DNA from: Anisus vortex
Lineage: Eukaryota > Mollusca > Gastropoda > Planorbidae
Length of the DNA stretch: 64,000 nucleotides
Reading direction: 5' to 3'
Assembly: GCA_949126835.1 (NCBI GenBank)
Contig: OX421500.1
Location: 15,878,181-15,942,180, forward strand
Under the pieces are notes generated by a model. That model was not told the origin of the DNA and made no database searches. It saw only the letters and a list, made by a program, of their open reading frames with translations. Of this stretch, positions 53,085 through 64,000 are shown in pieces. A program made the translations under genes and the position numbers. Numbering within the stretch: the first letter of the stretch is position 1; every line of letters starts with the position of its first letter.

Positions 53085-56000
53085 AAATGTCTATAAAATT
53101 AATAAGACGAAGTTCATGTCTACAACATTAGGAAGGGGAAGTTCATATCTACAACATTAGTAATTTAGTAATGGGAAGCTCATGTCTACAACATTAGTAA
53201 GGTGTGTTTCATGACTACAACATTAGGAAGGGGAAGTTCATGTCAACAACATTAGGAAGGTGAAGTTCATGTCTACAGCATTAGGAAGGGGAAGTTAAGT
53301 CTACAACATTAGAAAGGTGAAGTTCATGTCTCTAACATTAGGAAGGGGAAGTTCATGTCTACAACATTAGGAAGGTGAAGTTCATGTCTACAACATTAGG
53401 ACGGAGAAGTTCATGTCTACAACATTAGGACGGAGAAGTTCATGTCTACAACATTAGGACGGAGAAGTTCATGTCTACAACATTAGGAAGGGGAAGTTCA
53501 TGTCCACAACATTAGGAAGGGGAAGTTCATGTCTACAACATTAGGACGGAGAAGTTCATGTCTACAACATTAGGACGGAGAAGTTCATGTCTACAACATT
53601 AGGACGGTGAAGTTCATGTCTACAACATTAGGACGGAGAAGTTCATGTCTCTAACATTAGGAAGGGGAAGTTCATGTCCACAACATTAGGAAGGGGAAGT
53701 TCATGTCTACAACATTAGGACGGAGAAGTTCATGTCTACAACATTAGGACGGAGAAGTTCATGTCTACAACATTAGGACGGAGAAGTTCATGTCTACAAC
53801 ATTAGGAAGGGGAAGTTCATGTCCACAACATTAGGAAGGGGAAGTTCATGTCTACAACATTAGGAAGGGGACGTTCATATCTACAACATAGGTAATTTAG
53901 TAATGGGAAGTTCATGTCTACAACATTAATAAGGTGTGTTTCATGTCTACAACATTAGGAAGGGGAAGTTCATGTCAACAACATTAGGAAGGTGAAGTTC
54001 ATGTCTACAACATTAGAAAGGTGAAGTTCATTTCTATAACATTAGGAAGGGGAAGTTCATATCTACAACATTAGTAATTTAGTAATGGGAAGCTCATGTC
54101 TACAACATTAGTAAGGTGTGTTTCATGACTACAACATTAGGAAGGGGAAGTTCATGTCAACAACATTAGGAAGGTGAAGTTCATGTCTACAGCATTAGGA
54201 AGGGGAAGTTAAGTCTACAACATTAGAAAGGTGAAGTTCATGTCTCTAACATTAGGAAGGGGAAGTTCATGTCTACAACATTAGGAAGGTGAAGTTCATG
54301 TCTACAACATTAGGACGGAGAAGTTCATGTCTACAACATTAGGACGGAGAAGTTCATGTCTACAACATTAGGACGGAGAAGTTCATGTCTACAACATTAG
54401 GAAGGGGAAGTTCATGTCCACAACATTAGGAAGGGGAAGTTCATGTCTACAACATTAGGACGGAGAAGTTCATGTCTACAACATTAGGACGGAGAAGTTC
54501 ATGTCTACAACATTAGGACGGAGAAGTTCATGTCTACAACATTAGGAAGGGGAAGTTCATGTCCACAACATTAGGAAGGGGAAGTTCATGTCTACAACAT
54601 TAGGACGGAGAAGTTCATGTCTACAACATTAGGACGGAGAAGTTCATGTCTACAACATTAGGACGGAGAAGTTCATGTCTACAACATTAGGACGGAGAAG
54701 TTCATGTCTCTAACATTAGGAAGGGGAAGTTCATGTCCACAACATTAGGAAGGGGAAGTTCATGTCTACAACATTAGGAAGGTGAAGTTCATGTCTACAG
54801 CATTAGGAAGGGGAAGTTAAGTCTACAACATTAGGAAGGGGAAGTTCATATCTACAACATTAGTAATTTAGTAATGGGAAGCTCATGTCTACAACATTAG
54901 TAAGGTGTGTTTCATGACTACAACATTAGGAAGGGGAAGTTCATGTCAACAACATTAGGAAGGTGAAGTTCATGTCTACAGCATTAGGAAGGGGAAGTTA
55001 AGTCTACAACATTAGAAAGGTGAAGTTCATGTCTCTAACATTAGGAAGGGGAAGTTCATGTCTACAACATTAGGAAGGTGAAGTTCATGTCTACAACATT
55101 AGGACGGAGAAGTTCATGTCTACAACATTAGGACGGAGAAGTTCATGTCTACAACATTAGGACGGAGAAGTTCATGTCTACAACATTAGGAAGGGGAAGT
55201 TCATGTCCACAACATTAGGAAGGGGAAGTTCATGTCTACAACATTAGGACGGAGAAGTTCATGTTTACAACATTAGGACGGAGAAGTTCATGTCTACAAC
55301 ATTAGGACGGTGAAGTTCATGTCTACAACATTAGGACGGAGAAGTTCATGTCTCTAACATTAGGAAGGGGAAGTTCATGTCCACAACATTAGGAAGGGGA
55401 AGTTCATGTCTACAACATTAGGACGGAGAAGTTCATGTCTACAACATTAGGACGGAGAAGTTCATGTCTACAACATTAGGACGGAGAAGTTCATGTCTAC
55501 AACATTAGGAAGGGGAAGTTCATGTCCACAACATTAGGAAGGGGAAGTTCATGTCTACAACATTAGGAAGGGGACGTTCATATCTACAACATAGGTAATT
55601 TAGTAATGGGAAGTTCATGTCTACAACATTAATAAGGTGTGTTTCATGTCTACAACATTAGGAAGGGGAAGTTCATGTCAACAACATTAGGAAGGTGAAG
55701 TTCATGTCTACAACATTAGAAAGGTGAAGTTCATTTCTATAACATTAGGAAGGGGAAGTTCATATCTACAACATTAGTAATTTAGTAATGGGAAGCTCAT
55801 GTCTACAACATTAGTAAGGTGTGTTTCATGACTACAACATTAGGAAGGGGAAGTTCATGTCAACAACATTAGGAAGGTGAAGTTCATGTCTACAGCATTA
55901 GGAAGGGGAAGTTAAGTCTACAACATTAGAAAGGTGAAGTTCATGTCTCTAACATTAGGAAGGGGAAGTTCATGTCTACAACATTAGGAAGGTGAAGTTC

Positions 56001-56740
56001 ATGTCTACAACATTAGGACGGAGAAGTTCATGTCTACAACATTAGGACGGAGAAGTTCATGTCTACAACATTAGGACGGAGAAGTTCATGTCTACAACAT
56101 TAGGAAGGGGAAGTTCATGTCCACAACATTAGGAAGGGGAAGTTCATGTCTACAACATTAGGACGGAGAAGTTCATGTCTACAACATTAGGACGGAGAAG
56201 TTCATGTCTACAACATTAGGACGGAGAAGTTCATGTCTACAACATTAGGACGGAGAAGTTCATGTCTCTAACATTAGGAAGGGGAAGTTCATGTCCACAA
56301 CATTAGGAAGGGGAAGTTCATGTCTACAACATTAGGACGGAGAAGTTCATGTCTACAACATTAGGACGGAGAAGTTCATGTCTACAACATTAGGACGGAG
56401 AAGTTCATGTCTACAACATTAGGAAGGGGAAGTTCATGTCCACAACATTAGGAAGGGGAAGTTCATGTCTACAACATTAGGAAGGGGACGTTCATATCTA
56501 CAACATAGGTAATTTAGTAATGGGAAGTTCATGTCTACAACATTAATAAGGTGTGTTTCATGTCTACAACATTAGGAAGGGGAAGTTCATGTCAACAACA
56601 TTAGGAAGGTGAAGTTCATGTCTACAACATTAGAAAGGTGAAGTTCATGTCTATAACATTAGGAAGGGGAAGTTCATGTCTACAACATTAGGAAGGTGAA
56701 GTTCATGTTTACATCATTAGGACGCAGAATTTCATGCCAA
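53085..56740. repeat. Higher-order satellite, 3.6 kb
   Basis: Basic unit of about 28-29 bp (GGAAGGGGAAGTTCATGTCT plus ACAACATTA) with variants GGACGGAGAAG, GGAAGGTGAAG and CCACAAC. Marker blocks with TAATTTAGTAATGGGAAGCT recur near 53160, 54070, 54860 and 55775, and related GACGTTCATATCTAC blocks near 53870, 55575 and 56487. Spacings of about 910 bp (one of about 790) show a higher-order repeat. Confidence 0.93.
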
Positions 56741-56744
56741 GCAC

Positions 56745-57010
56745 GCTGCATCGATGTCGAGGCCTATGTTTTGGAATTTGTGCAATCGGGCGACAGTGAA
56801 GATATAAGACCAAAGCGACCATGTTAATGATTGCACGGAAATTCTACAGAAAACAAAAAGGTGTAGTGCCTATGACTGTGGAGACCGCACCCCTTGTCTT
56901 GGTCAGGGTCTTGGTGATCCCCCCCCCCACCACACACACACACCCCTTTCCTCGTTACGCCCCGAACGTTAAAATTGGAATGCTCGTCCGGTTTTAAGAG
57001 ACATAATAGA
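56745..57010 (+). repeat. GC-rich repeat R1, diverged plus copy
   Basis: Contains GATGTCGAGGCCTATGTTTT, TTGTGCAATCGGGCGACAGT and a 3' end GTTACGCCCCGAACGTTAA, TGCTCGTCCGGTTTTAAGAG, matching R1 order. Confidence 0.6.
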
Positions 57011-57014
57011 TGTG

Positions 57015-58940
57015 ATAGATTGGGCTGTGCTGTTCTTACAAAGCGATTTCTCTAAGACACTGTTGTTGATGTTATTTGTTATTTCCTTAGCTGCAGCGCC
57101 TGCAGCCAATTAATAACACATCTGAGTGGTGGGCATCACTGACTATCACAGAGCCATTTCTCTGTTAAGTGTTTACATTGGTGAATTGAGAAGCTGGTGC
57201 AAACTGCCCTTTTTGTTTTGGAAAAAAACATCCATGTCTACAAAAAGATGTTTGTTAATTTTACAACTAAACAACGTCATTGACAGACTACTCTGTGCAT
57301 TTCTATACCACAATAGCTTGTACACGTACAATAACATGGTTATCATTTTTGCTACTTGCAATATTTCCCAACATGCCTTAATCAACGCTAAAATGCAACT
57401 CAAGATCATTTGAATAGCCAGCGAAACTGTCGACTGGCAGATCAATTCTCGCCCCTTTTGTCATCAAAATTAAAATTCTCGCGCCAGCGTTTTCAAATAA
57501 TATAACACTTTATCTACTGATTCAAAAGACGTAAATTCTCTTCTGCACTAAACATAAAAAAAAAATTTCAACATATTTTCTTTTGTTCAATGTTTTAGCT
57601 AAAAGAAAGAAAGAAAACACACACACACGCACACACACAAATTCGCAGACAAAACGCACCATCTGCTTTCCATTTAACACACTTCATGGGAACAAACTTA
57701 GACTTGGAATTTAAGAGCTTAGTGATCACTCTTAGTTTTTTTTTGTTGTTTTTTTATTTTTTTGTTTCGTTTTAAAGTGTATTTGTAGATTCCATATTTT
57801 ATTTTTGTTTATTTTTGGTTTCGGTTTGTTGTTGTTTGTTTCTCGGTACAATTGTAAACTTTTTCTTTCCTCGTGACTTTATTTATCTATTTTATCTTTT
57901 GTGCCATTTGAAACAATAATTTTTATTATAAAAGAAGAAATGAACAATATTTGTTTTTTTTTTTTGGGTGAAAATAATGTGCTGACAGAGTCATTGCGTC
58001 CACGAGATGGGGTCGGCGGTGAAGTGCAAAGGTGTGGGGCGTTTTGCAAACAACAGCCCAAACAAATTAGAAATGCCTATAGGGAAATTGTTTATGTATT
58101 TTTAAAACATTATATGATAATATACCTCCCCCCCCCCCTATAAAAAAACATTTTACGTAAAATTGTTTGTGGGGCGCCCATTAAGAAGAACATTCAAGCA
58201 AAATGTGTTCTGAGCGTTCCTTGTCAATAATACAGTCAAAATCAATTACCATCTCCTGTCTTGAAAGGACATGTCTTTCTAAAAAAAAAGGTATCCAGTG
58301 CAAAAAGGGCAAGGCATAGATCAATTTAGCGGCCTATATATTATTAAACATAAAAGTTCTGGTCCGATGGTAGAAGGGAGATCTCAAGAATATCATCATA
58401 CACAATAATGTACTGGCCCTTTTGTCTCCACCCAGATTTGTTTATATGCGTTAATCTTTAAAGAAAACAAGTCAGCTATTTGTTCTATTTAGGTCACAGA
58501 CCGGATGCTCGTAATCACTAGCTTCACCTTCAGAGAGTTAGCAGACGACAAGTGCTTGTAGACGAAGAGGTGCTGGGAAAAGAATCTTATTAACACCAAT
58601 TAATTTTATTATCACATTGGGGATATATGGGGGGGGGGGGTAAATAACTTTTACCACTACTCTGTAAAATTATTATACAACATAATCCTTGCCAGAATGG
58701 CTTACACGGGCGTGTGTACGTTTCATTGCATTATAATTAAAAAAATATAACTTATGCGTTACAATACTTTGTAGTTTTAGCATATGTTGTTATTTATTGA
58801 AAATCTGGTCATTTACCAATGAACCAATACGTTTGAGAACAGTGCCGATTGGCTTTGGCGTAAAGCGATAGAATTGTGTAAATGTGTTACATTAAAGCAT
58901 AAGTCTTTCAAATGGGTAAAATATTTATATTGTTTGTTTT
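57015..58940. other. Intergenic DNA, no gene seen
   Basis: AT-rich with CA, T and C runs. Frames at 57126-57413 and 57901-58143 have no recognisable domain or splice support. Confidence 0.45.
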
Positions 58941-58947
58941 CAATCAG

Positions 58948-59129
58948 GTCTAATTATATGTCAAGCCTGTCAAGAGGACTGCACTCAGCCAACTCCTATC
59001 AAATGCCACTTCGTGTCGGATGCTTTTATTAAAGAAGATGCATGGCTTGGTTCAAAGTGTAGGCTGACAATTAGACAATTTGCTGCTCATTTTGCATGCC
59101 GACTTCCCAAGCTTTCAAGCCATGTGTGA
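58948..59129 (+). CDS. Speculative distal 3' exon of gene B
   Basis: Acceptor-like TTTTCAATCAG at 58947. In phase with the last gene B donor (phase 1) the frame is open for about 60 codons to TGA and holds six cysteines (LIICQACQEDCTQPTPIKC, later SKCRLTIRQFAAHFACRL). It is not a TSP1 module and no family is recognised. The intron would be 11 kb and cross the large satellite. Confidence 0.15.
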
Positions 59130-59404
59130 ATTGTGCTCCAGGTGCGACTAATGGTTTGCTCTTTATCCCTGGGAAACTCGGCAACTGGGAAATTCCAAGT
59201 AGGAAGTTTTCCCATATACGAATCGGTCCAATTTTAGTAAATTTTGCTTTTCTTTTTGTTGTAAGCTATATATATATAATGCAAAAGAAAATCTGGATTT
59301 TCGAAAAGAAGTTATGCGAGTCATCAAATAGAAGAAATATTAAAGCAAGCGGCCTATCTCATTATAGTCTTTGATAAAACAAACAGTTTTTAAAATGAAC
59401 ATGC

Positions 59405-59657
59405 AAATGCAACTAGAATGGTAAGGCCATGTAACCAGAACCAACGGTCTTACCAAAACCATTCTGCAGGGTACCACCAGAGGAGGGAGAAAGAGAGGAA
59501 GACAAAAGAAATGATGGGAGGATAACATCATGGAGTGGGCAGGTATAAAACTGTGCGACGCATTGAGTAAGGCTGAGAGACGGGAGGAATAGAGGAAGCA
59601 AGTGTACATGTCATCTGTGGTGCCCCAATGGTCCAACAGATTACGGGATATGTAGGA
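59405..59657 (+). mobile_element. LINE 3' fragment (RT C-terminus, with stops)
   Basis: Plus-strand frames read GHVTRTNGLTKTILQG, TTRGGRKRGRQKK and SSVVPQWSNRLRDM, the usual tail of non-LTR retrotransposon polyproteins (G-H ... T-I-L-Q-G ... G-R-x-R-G-R-x-K-K). In-frame stops show decay. Confidence 0.8.
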
Positions 59658-59964
59658 TGTAGGGTAGGAAATCGAAATTAAAACAAGTATAGTGTTTATG
59701 CGTTAGTCACCTAAAAAAACGAAGTTAATATAAAGGCACATAATTAGGCATAGATCCATTCATGAAAAGATCACAGGGAATACCTTTAATGACGTATTGA
59801 TAGACATGTGGTTAAAGAGTTTGTACGCGTAAACCAGTTTCAATAGAGAGAGATAGCAAAAGCATCATTAGTGGCCAGCAAAAAATTAGAGCCAAAATAA
59901 AATACAAAATTAATGCCTAATCTAAAAAAATAATATTTTTTTCAATTTAAATCAAAGGTAATTT

Positions 59965-60220
59965 TTAATTCATGGATGGATGGCTGCATTTGTACATAGA
60001 TTCATGGATGGATGGCTGCATTTGTATGTGGATGCATGGATAGTGAGTGCATATGTTTGTGGATGCATAGATGTGTGCCTTTGTAAATGGATGCATAGAT
60101 AGGTGGGTGCATTTGTATGAGGATGGATGGGTGCATTTATTTAAAGATAAAATGCATGGATGAGTGCACCTGTATATGACTTCATGACTGCTTGGAGTCA
60201 TGGACTGTCAGGAGGCTGCT
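59965..60220. repeat. Degenerate GGATGCATGG-type repeats
   Basis: About seven loose copies of a roughly 30-40-bp unit with GATGGATGGCTGCATTTGTA. Divergence is high, so the array is old. Confidence 0.75.
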
Positions 60221-60224
60221 TGAT

Positions 60225-61620
60225 TGGATGATTGCATGGATAAACACCATAGAGTGGATAGATGGATTGTGAAATAAATCACGGGTATTCAACAAGTGAG
60301 AGCAATAATTATGGTCATATTAATGACTGGATACGTGTGCATGAAAGAAGGCAACGAAAAATATGAGCCAGTTTTTCACTCTCGTTAAGAAAATGATAAC
60401 AATTGAATGAACAGCTGTTGCTGTAGAGGGACACGAGAGTTGACTTGTATAAAGAATATCTGACAGCATAGGTATAGAAGTGAGCAGCATTTGAAACCAA
60501 TAGGCCTGCTACTTAACCGATTTACTTTTAATGATTAATTAAACCTCTTAAATTAAAAACAATCTCATAAAAAAACAGTATTAAAAAAAAATAATTTCAA
60601 TCAAGCAATAATATACAAACTTAGTCTAATCTCTCAGAAAAAAAAAAGTTTTTCTTTAACAGCACTTCTTTTAAAAGTCTGGCCTAATTCTTCTTGGTTT
60701 CTTTATCACGTGACTATATATTTTAAAAAAAGATTGAAACTTAGTGTTTTTCTTTGTTTCTTGGTTTTCCTTGGAATATTATTATGCTGCCTTGCTTCAG
60801 CCAACTCCAGCACTGACATAGATTCCCATCCCGCCTGCTTAACTGCTATCACGTGAAACAGATAAAAAGAACGGTGTTATCTGAGTTTTTTTTTTTGTGT
60901 GTGAGTGAGTTTTTTTTAGCCCGAGTAGTCACTGCGTTTCCCAAAATATTTCCTACTGGTCCCCCTTTACATAACGGGAAGCTGTCTTAAATTTACTTAG
61001 AGTCTTAGAGTGATTTATAACTAGATCGAGACGTTTATTTTTGCATCCATTATTATTCTTTTTAATGTGTCTTTTAGATGAATTGGTGAAATAGCTGTTA
61101 CGGGGTTATTGTTTATTTTGTTGTGGGTTGTTTTGTTTTTTTGCTGGACGAGAAAATGCTTTGGGAGAAAATAGCTAATCTCCCAAATAATGCATTTTTT
61201 TTTTATCAGTGTTTTAAATGATTTTAAGTTACCGGTTTTCCTGGTTTGTTCAGCAACCCATTCATATGTTCTGGTGCCACTCTGGAAGAAAGGTTACTTA
61301 TATGCATTTATTATCGCACAAGGGATAAGCAATGTGCTTATGGCCTTAACCTTAAGTTTATCTGAGCATTGTAAAAGATTGCTACTGTGTTGTATTTCTA
61401 AATTAAAATTTAATGCCTTATATATTATTACCACTTTACTCTTTGCTCTTCTGTCCTTTAGAGTTTCGTTTAGTTAGCTTGTACGATTTTGCCAAACTGA
61501 TCGGCAGGCTAAATTGTTATAATTTTTAAATAATATGTTTGTAATTTTAAAAAGTATATCAATGGTACGGTTGATGATCATGGGCTTATATAAGATAGAC
61601 GTTTACGGTATATAAAGTAA
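60225..61620. other. Intergenic DNA, no gene seen
   Basis: AT-rich, many T runs. The frame at 61190-61477 is hydrophobic but shows no known family. Confidence 0.4.
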
Positions 61621-61623
61621 AAG

Positions 61624-61735
61624 AGAGAGAGAGGGAGAGAAGAAGAGAGAGAGGCTAGCGACCTTGACATAGTTATGTGACAACGAATTGCTCACAAACA
61701 TTCTCTCTCTCTCTCTCTCTCTTAGTTTCTCTCTA
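61624..61735. repeat. GA and CT simple repeats
   Basis: GAGAGA-rich block, then a CTCTCT block about 50 bp later; together they are self-complementary. Confidence 0.85.
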
Positions 61736-62097
61736 TACATATCTTAAGAATGTTTCTGTATTATAGAAGGCAATGTGTTTTCGTACAGTGTAGTGCTAGA
61801 AACATTTTTGAGGGGAGGATCGGGACAGACCAGGAACAAAGATGTTCCAGGGAAGAGTCTGAGATCTCCAAGAGATTCATGGGAACAGTTTTCTTACATT
61901 GAATATTGTTTATGACAACATTGCTTCTGCCTATGTCTGCTAAACTGTTCAATACTGAAAGCGAGATGGGCGGTGTTTTAGGAAAAGTTACAATGAGAGC
62001 AAAAGAGAGAGAGCTATTGAGACAGAGGAAGAGAGAAAGAGAGAGAGAGAGAGAAAGAGCGGACAGATAGAAGGATGGAAAGCAAGATAGTCTGAAA

Positions 62098-62146
62098 TAT
62101 AGATAGATAGATAGATAGATAGTAGATAGATAGATAGATGGATAGG

Positions 62147-62212
<66 letters not shown>
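62098..62212. repeat. GATA microsatellite
   Basis: About 28 GATA units with few interruptions. It creates a minus-strand YLSI frame that is not a gene. Confidence 0.95.
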
Positions 62213-62214
62213 TC

Positions 62215-62940
62215 ATATAGCCTACATAAATATTGAATGGGGGTAGTTGGTACAGGATGCCCGAGTTATTCAGTAATTTAATGTATCAGCATATTCAAAG
62301 TGAAGCCAAAACATCCTTTAGGCCTCTAATCAGTTTGTTTATACAAAAAAATTAAAATATGTTAAAACATCTAAAATCATGAATTCGCACATTTTTAATA
62401 AAGAAAAAATTTGCGCTTCTCAGTCGTACATTTATTCCTTCTTATTTCATTTCCTGTGTTTTTTTGCTGCTTTCTTTCTTTTGCCTTCCCCCCTCCGCAT
62501 GTTACCCTCCTCGCCAGCCATGTAAACATTAAAACCTCAATGGTGTGACTGTTAAAAGCTGGTAGGGCCTACTATTAGTATGCTTTCATGCTAAAATTAA
62601 AAAAAACAACGTAAGCTGAACTGGCGCCCTCTGCCCTTCCCTGCTCACCCTGACCCTGTACCTACAAGTATGTCAGCCTCCTCCCGTTTAACTTAACCCA
62701 AATGCTGACTTACAGAAGTAACAACCAGCCTTATACTTCCATTTTTTTTTTGGGGTCTGTCGACCTTTTTTTCATCAACATCTGACTCTCCCCGTATCTC
62801 CATCACACTCTCTGTTTATCTATTTCACCCTCTCTCTCTCTCTGATATTCCCACCCCAACCTTTCCACCCCAACAAAAAAAAAATATATTTCTTTCTTCC
62901 CCTACATATCGTAACCCTTAGAAACACCACAACCCACCTT
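62215..62940. other. Upstream flank of gene C, nothing recognised
   Basis: AT-rich, turning pyrimidine-rich toward 62870. No gene or repeat family recognised. Confidence 0.4.
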
Positions 62941-62944
62941 GCAG

Positions 62945-63390
62945 AAGAGCGCTCGCCGCCATTTTGGATGCTCGCCCCGCCCACTAGAGCTCAGCGCCGC
63001 CCACCAGCTCACCACCGATGTAACGCGGCTTCCCGTTGGACGGAGGCGAGCCTGCATAATATTAAAGCACCTAGCAGCTAGTCCGTCGGTACTTGTGTGC
63101 AGTCTCTAAAGACTGCACAAGTTTATTTCTGTGCTTTAGGATTTAAAATATATACATATATATACGGCAGCAGTAGTTGATATCTACGGCTCGCCGTCTT
63201 CAGGGCTAAATCCAATTACCGAAACACAGCAAAATATTCAAAACGTCCTAAAGAAAGAAGACAAGAACATAATCCCTTTCTCTCTGAGAGACAGAGAGGG
63301 GGACTAGACATACACAAAAATTTGGAGCGTCACAGACGCATTTTCATTGTAAGGTTGATGTAGTGACGTCAGAGGGTCCACTTCAAGGAA
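62945..63390 (+). promoter_or_regulatory. GC-rich promoter-like region and 5' UTR of gene C
   Basis: From 62945 GC and CpG rise sharply. Visible motifs: GCCGCCATTTTGG (YY1-type core CGCCATTTT), CCGCCC boxes (GCCCCGCCCAC, GCGCCGCCCACC), and a full CRE palindrome TGACGTCA at 63364-63371, 20 bp before the ATG. A perfect 10-bp stem (TGTGCAGTCT/AGACTGCACA, loop CTAA) sits at 63096-63119. The start site is not determined; TATA-like ATATATACATATATATA near 63150 is also present. Confidence 0.6.
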
Positions 63391-63508
63391 ATGGCCCAGC
63401 GGGCGAGATGGACGGAGTGCGGACTGCTGGTTCTCCTGGCGTTCGCAGCCTCCACTTTCGCCGCTCCCCCTCAAGATAAGAAGGAAATCAACGAAGAAGG
63501 AACATTAA
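63391..63508 (+). CDS. Gene C first exon: secreted protein of unknown family
   Basis: ATG in a good context (AAGGAAATGG). Encodes MAQRARWTECG then LLVLLAFAASTFAAPPQD, a signal peptide with likely cleavage at AFAAS-TFA/APP or near it, followed by KKEINEEGTL. Ends at the donor TAA/GTAAGT with phase 1; reading through gives a stop two codons later, which supports splicing. High GC codon use contrasts with the flanks. The rest of the gene is outside the window, and the family cannot be named from 39 residues. Confidence 0.7.
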
Positions 63509-64000
63509 GTAAGTAGAACAATAGATAGAGCTAGCTCTTTTGATTTTTGATTTTCGTTTTGTTGGTTGATAATTTGGCAACACGTATTCTAGCAACACTC
63601 TTTTTTTATTGTTATAAGATCTATATTGTTCTTAGATCTTTTATTATTTGTATTGTTTTGTTAAAAAGGGCATAGGACCTATGTTTCTTTTTGTTACTTA
63701 AAAAGGGCATAGGGCCTATGTTCCTTTTTGTTACTTAAAATGTAGCATAGATCTTTTGCGCGCTATAATATGAATCAAGTAATGGACGTTTGCAGAATAG
63801 AAGAAGTAAAGGAGTGGGGTCAAGGGGTGGGTTTTCCAGGCGCATTTCTTTTGTTTTTACTAGAAGCGTGAGTGTGTGACTTTACTATAGCATTAAACGA
63901 TTCTAATAATATGTTTAACTTAGTTCTCTGCCAGGAAATAATGTGTATGTTGCCCTCTCCTTCAGCCAGGAAGCGTTTTGACTAACGTTTTAAACTCTCT
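63509..64000 (+). other. First intron of gene C (partial)
   Basis: T-rich intron with a 43-bp tandem duplication near 63660-63740 (AAAAAGGGCATAGGACCTAT, then GTTTCTTTTTGTTACTT twice). No second exon in the window. Confidence 0.5.

Noticed and set aside
61761..62216. 151-codon minus frame starting with YLSIYLSI
   Set aside because: Its start is a GATA microsatellite and the remainder matches no recognisable domain.

Overview
The window looks like nuclear DNA of an invertebrate animal, most likely a mollusc and probably a heterobranch (pulmonate-type) gastropod. It is AT-rich, its genes are split into short exons with GT-AG introns, and it is crowded with tRNA-derived SINEs, LINE 3' ends, DNA-transposon relics and very long minisatellites. 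The organism call is an inference. The gene content is read directly from splice-compatible exons.

Two semaphorin genes lie head-to-tail on the + strand. Gene A (3788-14419, 5' end outside the window) supplies the second half of a Sema domain, a PSI domain and four thrombospondin type-1 (TSP1) modules, each matching in order the first modules of class-5 semaphorins. It stops where vertebrate Sema5 would continue with more TSP1 modules and a membrane segment. Gene B (26422-47983) appears complete: signal peptide, full Sema domain, PSI and two TSP1 modules, 15 exons joining in frame to 653 codons plus stop. Corresponding exons share intron phases, and two share exact lengths (33 and 77 nt), so A and B look like tandem duplicates that lost the membrane anchor. 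Both products would be secreted guidance or adhesion-type ligands. A third gene starts at 63391 with a signal-peptide exon behind a GC-rich promoter-like region, and runs out of the window.

Layout: 1-3250 holds an LTR-like repeat copy and a 2.6 kb 21-bp satellite; 3788-14581 is gene A with SINE, LINE, foldback and minisatellite insertions in its introns; 14582-26421 is AT-rich intergenic DNA with LINE fragments and a 2.2 kb 16-bp satellite; 26422-48529 is gene B, where many introns carry their own minisatellite or transposon; 48530-62940 is largely non-genic, with a 3.6 kb higher-order satellite; 62940-64000 is the start of gene C.

The points most worth follow-up are these. (1) Gene A ends in TGA followed by CTAG, the known efficient stop-readthrough context, then a further in-frame 53-codon open extension. 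(2) At three exon-intron borders the splice site itself has been tandemly duplicated: the acceptor of the third TSP1 exon of gene A, the donor of the last Sema exon before the 77-nt exon in gene B, and the acceptor of the fifth exon of gene B. In the first two cases decoy sites would lead directly into stop codons. (3) There are two hAT-type elements with exact 8-bp target duplications, one nested in a SINE, and a minisatellite grown out of a SINE. Most long open frames in the window are artefacts of tandem repeats and are not genes.
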